From Streptomyces sp. SAI-135 (GTDB lineage Bacteria > Actinomycetota > Actinomycetes > Streptomycetales > Streptomycetaceae), in contig NZ_JARXYP010000002.1 of assembly GCF_029893805.1 (NCBI RefSeq), positions 7,378,001-7,442,000 on the forward strand: 64,000 nt of DNA. The letters run 5' to 3'. The position numbers were made by a program, and so were the translations under genes. Positions 57,850 through 64,000 of this stretch are shown here, piece by piece. Each line of letters opens with the position of its first letter. The stretch's first letter is position 1. The notes below the pieces were generated by a model. The model saw only the letters and a list, made by a program, of their open reading frames with translations. It was not told the origin of the DNA and did no database searches.

Positions 57850-60765
57850 CTATTCCAGAAGCTCCGCGTACGAACCCATGGCCAGGGCGATGTCCGCCTG
57901 GGCCCAGAACCGGTGGTAGGTGAACGACGGCACCGCGCCGCCGGCGAGATACGCCTGGATCTTCGACCAGGCCGGGTCGTTCTTGTAGAAGGACCGGATC
58001 GACTCGAACGTCGAGGAGGAGTTGATGGCGTCACCGTTGGGCATGGTGCCGGTCCAGCCGCTGGGGATGTACACCGGGTCGTCGAAGCGGTTGTAGTCCG
58101 CCCGGTTCTCCGGCACCGCGATGCCGAGGCTGTCCTGGTAGTTGGTCCACATGCCGTCCAGCAGGGCCTTGGCGGTGGTGGCGGCGGCCGTGTCACCGCT
58201 GCGGTCCGCGTAGTACGTCAGGGTCTTGGCGTACGCGGCGGCCACGCCGACGTCGTTGGTGTAGTCGGCGACGGTGACGTGCAGTGCGCTGTTGGTGCCG
58301 GGGCTTGTGGCGTTCCAGGTGTCGGGCTGGCCCGACCATTGCAGGGTGGAGGGGATCTGGTAGGTGCCGTCCGGGTTGATCGTGGTCTTGGACAGCGCCC
58401 ACTTGACCCACTTGTCCAGGACCGTCTTGGCCTGTGCGTTGCCCGTCTGCTGGTAGTACTCGGCGACCCGTTCCATCGACCAGGCCTGGAAGCCGAACCA
58501 CTGGTTGGACGGCGGGTCGTGGTAGACGGGCTGCTGGTCGTAGTACATGCCGTAGAAGGTCGACTTGCCGGCCGGGGGAGGCGCGTAGCGGCCGGCCCAG
58601 CTGTTGGTCGCACCGCCCGCGATGGCGCCCTCGTCGGACTGGAGCCAGCGGTAGAACTCCAGCTGCCGGTCAAGAGACTTGGCCCAGTCGGCCTGTCCCG
58701 TCGCCGACTTGGGCTTCAGGTCGGCGTACGAGCTCAGTGCGTAGGCTGCGAGAGGGTTCTGGTAGCCGCCGTGTGCGTGGCTGGATCCGATGCGCCAGGC
58801 CCAGCCGGCCGAGGTGTCGGTGGCGCCGCCCCAGGCGTAGTACCAGGACAGCAGGTACATCGAGGCATCCTTGCCGGTGCCGGCCGGGCAGGTGGACGGG
58901 CCGGCACAGTTGCCGATCTTCTTGAAGTACTTGTCGTACATGGCGTAGCGCAGGTAGTCGCCCATCTTGGCGGCCTTGCCCACGGTCGCGGAGACGTCGG
59001 AACTCTTGCCCTGCTCCTTGGCCCAGGTGGCGGCCCAGTACGCGGCCTGCACGGCCCGCGCGTCGGCGTCCGGGGCGTTGGTGAACTTCCACTGCTTGGC
59101 GTAGGAGGAGTCACCGGTGAACAGGTCCAGATAGCCGTTCTTGCCGCCGTACTTGAAGGCGTCACACGTCGGCTGTGGCACCGTCTCCCACACCGACTCC
59201 TGCACACCGCGCTGGAAGGTGTTGATGTAGGAGGGGCCGGTGTCCGTGGGGCCGGCCTCGCACTTGCCGGGCGAGTTGCCGTAGCCGTAGACGTTGTCGA
59301 CGTCCTGGAGCCAGTGCATGCCGTAGATGTCGTCCGTGCCGTACGCGCTCTTCAGCTCGCCGGCGATCGGGTCCGAACCCACCGACACCGAGCTGTCCAG
59401 CTTGGCCGGGTACTCGTTGGGGGTGTCCAGCTCGGGCGCGTAGGTGGCCGGCTTGGAGGCGTTGTAGAAGGAGTTGGTCGGCTGGTCGGCGTGCGTGGGG
59501 ATCATGTACTTCTCCATGATCTCCCAGGCGCCGTTGAACTTCGACCAGTCGCCCGTCACCTTGCCGTACATGGCCTGCAGCCACAGCAGGTAGCTGTACG
59601 CCTCCGAGGTGGTCTCATGACCGTGGTCCGGCGCCTCGACGATCAGCGTCTCGACCGAGTGGTAGGGGATGCCCTCGGGGGAGAAGTAGCCGTTCGCCGG
59701 ATTGGTGATCTTGCCGTACAGATCGAGGAAGCGGGCGTTGTAGGTGCCCGTCGCCGTGATCTGGGTGACCGTCACCGAGGCCTTGGCGTGGCCGGTCGCC
59801 GTCGACTCGAAGGTCGCCGCGCCGGTGCCGGAGGCGTTGCCGGTGATGGTGACCGTCTGCGCGGTGTTCCAGTTCGACGGCGTGAAGGTGAGCGAGGCCC
59901 CACCGGTCACCGAGAGACCGGAGTTGCCGCTCGTGCGGGCGGTCGTGACCGTGACGTTCGCCGACGGCTGCGTCGACAGCTTCACGGTGTACGTGCCCGT
60001 CTTGCCCTGCTGGACAGCCAGTTGGGTGGCCGAGGCGACCACGGACGGGCCTGAGGCGACCGTGATGCCGACCGGCGTGGACTCGGCGGAGGCGCCCAGG
60101 CTGTCGTACGCCTTCGCCAGCAGCGAATGACTGCCCACGGTCAAACTTGAGACCGAGAGCGAGTACGGCGAGGTCGTGTCGGTACCGAGCAGCGTGGTGT
60201 TGTCGTAGAACTCCACCTTGCTGATCGTCGCGTTGTCCGCGGCGGCGGCCGTGGCGGCGAGCGGTACCGCGGCACCCTGGGTGTAGACCGCGCCCGCGGC
60301 GGGGCTGGTCAGCACGGTGATCGGCGGCTGGTGGGCACCGGTGCAACTGGTGCCGTTGACAGAGAAGTTGGTGGGCGCCGCGTTGGTGCCGCTGTAGGTG
60401 AACTGCGCCCCGGTGGTGACGGCGGCACCCGCGGCGATGTTCGCGTTGTACGTGGCGTTCTTGACCGTGACCGCCTGCCCTGACTGGGACCAGGTGCCGT
60501 TCCAGCCGTTGCTCAGCTTCTGGTTGCCCGCGTAGCTGTACGTCAGGGTCCAGCCGTTGATGGCGTCCGTGCCGCGGTTGGTGATCGTCAGGTCCGCGGT
60601 GAAACCGGAGCCCCAGTCATTGGTCTTGTAGTCGACGCTGCACTGAACTGCGGCTGCCTGTGCGGGAGTTGAAGCCGCACTGAGCATCGCGAACGGCAGT
60701 GCCATGGCCGCCACGACAGCGGTCCACAATCGCCGGGCGGTCCGGCGTCTCCTGGTGGGGGGCAT
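57850..60765 (-). CDS. GH48 cellulose 1,4-beta-cellobiosidase with CBM2 and Ig-like modules
   Basis: A 971-residue exocellulase. Signal peptide 1-38; CBM2 at about 40-141 (CSVDYKTNDWGSGFTADLTI); an Ig-like module with AAADNATISKVEFYDNTTLL at about 147-235; a second beta-module near 236-335; and the GH48 catalytic domain from about 337 to the end, with the acid Glu in EAPDHGHETTSEAYSYLLWL. GH48 enzymes hydrolyse cellulose from the reducing end and are central to cellulolytic actinobacteria. AAGGAGG precedes ATG 60765. A perfect CebR box lies 48 bases upstream. Confidence 0.94.
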   Translation of the reverse strand: MPPTRRRRTARRLWTAVVAAMALPFAMLSAASTPAQAAAVQCSVDYKTNDWGSGFTADLTITNRGTDAINGWTLTYSYAGNQKLSNGWNGTWSQSGQAVTVKNATYNANIAAGAAVTTGAQFTYSGTNAAPTNFSVNGTSCTGAHQPPITVLTSPAAGAVYTQGAAVPLAATAAAADNATISKVEFYDNTTLLGTDTTSPYSLSVSSLTVGSHSLLAKAYDSLGASAESTPVGITVASGPSVVASATQLAVQQGKTGTYTVKLSTQPSANVTVTTARTSGNSGLSVTGGASLTFTPSNWNTAQTVTITGNASGTGAATFESTATGHAKASVTVTQITATGTYNARFLDLYGKITNPANGYFSPEGIPYHSVETLIVEAPDHGHETTSEAYSYLLWLQAMYGKVTGDWSKFNGAWEIMEKYMIPTHADQPTNSFYNASKPATYAPELDTPNEYPAKLDSSVSVGSDPIAGELKSAYGTDDIYGMHWLQDVDNVYGYGNSPGKCEAGPTDTGPSYINTFQRGVQESVWETVPQPTCDAFKYGGKNGYLDLFTGDSSYAKQWKFTNAPDADARAVQAAYWAATWAKEQGKSSDVSATVGKAAKMGDYLRYAMYDKYFKKIGNCAGPSTCPAGTGKDASMYLLSWYYAWGGATDTSAGWAWRIGSSHAHGGYQNPLAAYALSSYADLKPKSATGQADWAKSLDRQLEFYRWLQSDEGAIAGGATNSWAGRYAPPPAGKSTFYGMYYDQQPVYHDPPSNQWFGFQAWSMERVAEYYQQTGNAQAKTVLDKWVKWALSKTTINPDGTYQIPSTLQWSGQPDTWNATSPGTNSALHVTVADYTNDVGVAAAYAKTLTYYADRSGDTAAATTAKALLDGMWTNYQDSLGIAVPENRADYNRFDDPVYIPSGWTGTMPNGDAINSSSTFESIRSFYKNDPAWSKIQAYLAGGAVPSFTYHRFWAQADIALAMGSYAELLE

Positions 60766-60812
60766 TGCTGGTTCCTCCTTGTGCGGCTCGGAGAAGTCAA
60801 GGCTTGAACCAG

Positions 60813-60826
60813 TGGGAGCGCTCCCA
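60813..60826. promoter_or_regulatory. perfect CebR operator (TGGGAGCGCTCCCA)
   Basis: This 14-base palindrome is identical to the CebR box of cellulolytic Streptomyces, where CebR, relieved by cello-oligosaccharides, represses cellulase genes. It is 48 bases upstream of the GH48 start and in the divergent region towards the GH5 remnant. Confidence 0.88.
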
Positions 60827-60955
60827 TAGTGGAGACGTGCGTTCAAGGGGTCAAGGTGCGTGAAGAGTCGAAAAGATTCGACGAACGAGGCTTGGGAAAA
60901 GTCAAGTAACCCCCTGTTCTTTGCCGTCACTTGGCGCTACCTTCCTCAACACCAG

Positions 60956-60969
60956 TGGGAGCGATTCCA
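60956..60969. promoter_or_regulatory. degenerate CebR-like box before the cellulase remnant
   Basis: TGGGAGCGATTCCA keeps the left arm of the CebR palindrome and differs at two positions in the right arm. It lies 48 bases upstream of ATG 61017, the same distance as the box of GH48. It likely controlled the decayed GH5-like cellulase. Confidence 0.65.
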
Positions 60970-61016
60970 TCAGTCGACGCGTCCGTAACGGCGCGCTGAT
61001 CTGCAAGGAGTCGCTC

Positions 61017-61450
61017 ATGCGACACCCCCCGCGTTCAGTACTTTTAGCCGTTGCCGCCCCCGCCTGCTCGGTGCAGCACTCCGTCACCGGTCAGCGGGAC
61101 AGCGGCTTCCGGGCGTCCGTGCGCATCAACGACAACAGTGCCGGCGTGCGCAGTTGCACGGGCGTCGGACCCACGCCCACGCCGGATCCGACGGACCCCG
61201 CCCAGGGGACGCCTCCGTGAAGGCGATCGCCGACTGGACGGCAGACACGGTCCGCATTCCCCTCCACGTGGAGTATGCAGGACCTCGTCGACAGCGGCCG
61301 GGGCACCGGCGCCGCCGACCTGACCCCGGCCGGCGGTGTCGCCTGCCCGGAACGCCTGGGACTGCTCCTCGGGGCTGTCCCTGATCAGCAGCCACCACGG
61401 CACACCCACGGCGTTCGGCACCGGGCTGCGTGACCATCTGCGTGCCCTGA
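61017..61450 (+). pseudogene. decayed CBM2/GH5-like cellulase gene
   Basis: ATG 61017 follows an intact AAGGAG site and opens a signal-like start, then CSVQHSVTGQRDSGFRASVR, the first strands of a CBM2. The rest of the module is missing; VRSCTGVGPTPTPDPTDP resembles its end plus linker, and a TGA stops the frame at 61218. In other frames KAIADWTADTVRIPL (61217 on) resembles the beginning of a GH5 barrel, and LISSHHGTPTAFGTGLRDHL (to about 61450) its extreme C-terminus. The gene seems to have lost most of its body by several deletions. GH5 assignment is from these short motifs only. Confidence 0.7.
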
Positions 61451-61504
61451 ACGGACAGCACCCGCTTGACGCACAGCACCCGCTCGACGGACAACACCCG
61501 CGAA
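61451..61504 (+). repeat. 18-bp tandem repeat, three copies
   Basis: ACGGACAGCACCCGCTTG, its variant at 61469 and another at 61487 are three 18-base units (15 or more identical bases each) just before the GH6 start. They would encode GQHPLD-type hexapeptides in the remnant frame. They fill the junction between the GH5 remnant and GH6. Confidence 0.75.
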
Positions 61505-61524
61505 CGAGAAGGAAACCCGCACTC

Positions 61525-63241
61525 ATGAGTCGTACGAGAACAGCGCTCCTCGCCGCCCTGGCGCTCGTCGCCGGAGCCTCCGGGACCGCGCTCGCCGTGA
61601 CCTCCGGGGACACAGGTGTCGCCGCCGTCCCCTGCACCGTGGACTACAAGGTGCAGAACCAGTGGGACACCGGCTTCACCGCAGCCGTCACGATCACCAA
61701 CAACAGCGCCGCCAAGACGAGTTGGTCGCTGAAGTGGTCGTACGCAGGGAACCAGAAGGTCACCAGCGGCTGGAACGCCAGGATCAGCCAGAGCGGAACG
61801 GCCGTCACCCGCCGCCAACGAGAGCTACAACGGCACGCTCGCCACCGGCGGTTCGGCCAGCTTCGGGTTCCAGGGCACCTACAGCGGCACCAACGCCGTC
61901 CCGGCCACCTTCACCCTCGACGGGGTGACCTGCAACGTCGACGGCGGCGGCCCCACCGACCCGGGCCCGACCGACCCCGGCACCCCGGGCACCCGGGTCG
62001 ACAACCCGTACGCGGGCGCCAAGGTGTACGTGAATCCGGAGTGGTCCGCCAACGCCGCCGCGGAGCCGGGCGGCAGCCGCATCTCCAACCAGCCCACCGG
62101 CGTGTGGCTGGACCGGGTCGCCGCGATCAGCGGTGCCGGCGGGAAGATGGGCCTGCGGGCGCACCTCGACGAGGCCCTGAAGCAGAAGGGCAGCGGCGAG
62201 CTCGCCGTCCAGCTGGTGATCTACGACCTGCCGGGCCGCGACTGTGCCGCGCTCGCCTCCAACGGTGAGTTCGGTCCGACGGACATCGACAAGTACAAGA
62301 CGCAGTACATCGACCCGATCGCCGCGATCCTCGCCGACTCCAAGTACGCCTCGCTGCGGATCGTCACCACGGTCGAGCTCGACTCCCTGCCGAACCTCGT
62401 CACCAACGTCTCGCCCCGGAACACCGCCACCCCCAACTGCGACACGATGAAGGCCAACGGCAACTACGTCAAGGGTGTCGGCTACGCGCTGAACAAGCTC
62501 GGTGACGTACCCAACGTCTACAACTACGTGGACGCCGGGCACCACGGCTGGCTCGGCTGGGACGACAACTTCTCGGCGACCGTCCAGACGATCAAGCAGG
62601 CGGCGACCGCCGAGGGCGCCACGGTGAGCGACGTCCACGGCTTCATCACCAACACCGCCAACTACAGCGCGTTGAAGGAGCCGTACTTCACCATCAACGA
62701 CTCCGTGAACGGCAAGTCCGTGCGTGAGTCGAAGTGGGTCGACTGGAACCGGTACGTCGACGAGCTCTCCTACGCCCAGGCCTTCCGTCAGGAAGCCGTG
62801 AGCCAGGGCTTCCCCTCGGGCGTCGGCATGCTCATCGACACCTCCCGCAACGGCTGGGGTGGCAGCGCCCGGCCGACCGGTCCCGGCGCCATGACCGATG
62901 TGAACACCTACGTCGACGGCGGCCGTATCGACCGGCGCCTGAACACCGGCAACTGGTGCAACCAGGCCGGCGCCGGCCTCGGCGAGCGTCCGCAGGCCAG
63001 CCCGGCGGCCGGGATCGACGCCTACGTCTGGATCAAGCCCCCGGGTGAGTCCGACGGCGCCAGCAGCGCCATCCCCAACGACGAGGGCAAGGGCTTCGAC
63101 CGGATGTGCGACCCGACGTACACCGGCAACCCGCGGAACAACAACAACATGTCCGGTGCGCTGCCGAACGCCCCGCTGTCGGGGCACTGGTTCTCGGCGC
63201 AGTTCCAGGAGCTCATGAAGAACGCGTACCCGGCCCTGTAG
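61525..63241 (+). pseudogene. GH6 cellobiohydrolase with CBM2, frameshifted
   Basis: ATG 61525 (GAAGGAAA upstream) begins a signal peptide (TALLAALALVAGASGTALAV) and a CBM2 (VDYKVQNQWDTGFTAAVTIT). At 61807-61810 the sequence ACCC replaces an expected ACC, so the frame is lost after GTAVT; one base less would read TAANESYNGTLATGGSASFG and restore CBM2. From there an open frame runs to 63241 with linker PTDPGPTDPGTPG and the full GH6 exocellulase domain (VIYDLPGRDCAALASNGEF, YVDAGHHGWLGWDDNF, WIKPPGESDGAS). The catalytic part is intact but has no signal peptide unless the shift is a sequencing error. Confidence 0.85.
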
Positions 63242-63280
63242 TCCACCGGGTACAGCACGCGACACCCCGCCGGGGTCTGG

Positions 63281-64000
63281 TCAGTGCTCTTCGGCCAGGC
63301 CCCGGCGGATCGCGAACTCCACTGCTGAAAAGTCGCCGTCGGGGCGGTGCAACTCGTACTGCTCCGACGGCAGCAGCGGCGGTTGAGCCATGAAGCGGGG
63401 CGTTGTGCCGTGGTGGGGCTGTGCCGCGTGCACCAGGAAGGGGTGGCAGAGGTAGACGTCGCCGGGGCTGCCGGTGGCGTGGGCGAGCGGGCGGTGGGCC
63501 GAGGCCTCGGCGACCTTGGGGCCCAACTCCAGGAAGGACGCGCCCTGTTCCCCGTACGGCTCAAGGACCGCGGGGACGTCGAGGTGGGAGCCCACCCTGA
63601 TGCGGGTCGGGGCGTCGGCCTCGGTGACCTCGCTGAACAGGAACAGCATCAGCAGGGCGCGGTCCCTGGAGCGCAGGTTGGTGTGGTACATGCCGGGCTG
63701 CGCGCCCTCGGGGAGGTAGCTTCCCTCGATGTGCCAGCCCGCGTCGTCCGGTTCCTCCGCGTGCGGAAACCGCAACGGAAAACTGCCCAGTGAGTACCGG
63801 GACTGCCAGCGGTCCTCGCCCACCAGGAGGTCGAACGCCTCGTGCAGCACCGGGGTGTTGGCGGCCGCCGCGAACGGGCCCTGCGCCATGTCGGCCACCC
63901 AGACCACCGGGTCCTTCCAGGAAGCCGGGTCCTCACGGTCGTAACCCGTCTCCTGCCACAGCAGCGACGCGCAGTGCTGGGCGACGCGGGGCGGGATGGC
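63281..64000 (-). CDS. phytanoyl-CoA dioxygenase (PhyH)-like protein, 5' end outside window
   Basis: The frame is open to the last base, so the N-terminus lies beyond the window; 239 residues are seen. They resemble PhyH-type Fe(II)/2-oxoglutarate oxygenases: a first metal His in GWHIEGSYLP, a mid RIRVGSHLDVPAVLEPYGEQ and the distal His-x-His-type region GDVYLCHPFLVHAAQPHHGT with Arg following in TPRFM. The substrate is unknown. It converges on the GH6 gene with 39 bases between them holding only a short imperfect hairpin. Confidence 0.8.
   Translation of the reverse strand, partial: AIPPRVAQHCASLLWQETGYDREDPASWKDPVVWVADMAQGPFAAAANTPVLHEAFDLLVGEDRWQSRYSLGSFPLRFPHAEEPDDAGWHIEGSYLPEGAQPGMYHTNLRSRDRALLMLFLFSEVTEADAPTRIRVGSHLDVPAVLEPYGEQGASFLELGPKVAEASAHRPLAHATGSPGDVYLCHPFLVHAAQPHHGTTPRFMAQPPLLPSEQYELHRPDGDFSAVEFAIRRGLAEEH

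Noticed and set aside
57751..60054. 767-codon open frame on the plus strand opposite GH48
   Set aside because: Antisense to a clear GH48 enzyme; codon composition is that of a shadow frame.

Overview
The window is high-GC, densely packed chromosomal DNA typical of Streptomyces. GTG starts and 1-4 base stop/start overlaps are common, there are two DUF5753/MmyB-type helix-turn-helix regulators, and the gas-vesicle genes lie in the Streptomyces order O-A-F-G-Y-Z-J-L-S-K. About 60 protein genes are supported. I saw no rRNA, tRNA, CRISPR array, insertion sequence or phage attachment site.

Layout: 1-8.0 kb holds small metabolic genes (end of an S9 peptidase, LD-carboxypeptidase, acetyltransferase, arginase-like protein, VOC protein, SDR, enolase-superfamily enzyme, F420-type oxidoreductase) and a remnant of a DUF5107 gene. 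8.2-12.85 kb is a translationally coupled trio: NDH-2-like oxidoreductase, transketolase and LigD-type polymerase. 12.9-18.2 kb is a complete ten-gene gas-vesicle operon. 18.2-30.7 kb is rich in stress functions: a PAP2/diacylglycerol-kinase fusion, an ABC-F protein, a bacterial eRF1-like protein, a DUF2795-CBS-PfpI-catalase operon, a TPP enzyme and a SigB/F/G-family sigma factor. SigB-like promoter strings (GNNT, 14-16 bases, GGGTAC) precede several of these genes. The sigma gene is followed by about 750 bp of non-coding DNA, much of it tandem repeats that look derived from the gene's own 3' end.

31.4-52.9 kb holds a secreted protein, an aminotransferase-like protein lacking its PLP lysine, two metallo-beta-lactamase-fold proteins, DedA, a large membrane phosphatase-like protein, an AAA/VWA pair, OsmC, a CorA-like transporter, GDPD, a second DnaK with a HAIR-like site, an orphan narJ behind a narG/narH deletion scar, methyltransferases and regulators.

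52.9-63.3 kb is a plant-cell-wall island: PL11 rhamnogalacturonan lyase, GH74 xyloglucanase with CBM2 and GH48 cellobiohydrolase with CBM2 appear intact. A GH5-like/CBM2 cellulase is reduced to fragments and the GH6/CBM2 cellobiohydrolase carries a one-base frameshift. A perfect CebR-type box precedes GH48 and a degenerate one precedes the GH5 remnant. A PhyH-like dioxygenase runs off the right edge.

The main themes are a stress/dormancy block (gas vesicles, catalase, sigma factor) and a cellulolytic island in decay. The observations I would follow up first are the sigma-gene tail repeats, the oppositely charged GvpY/GvpZ tails, the decayed cellulases and the narGH scar.
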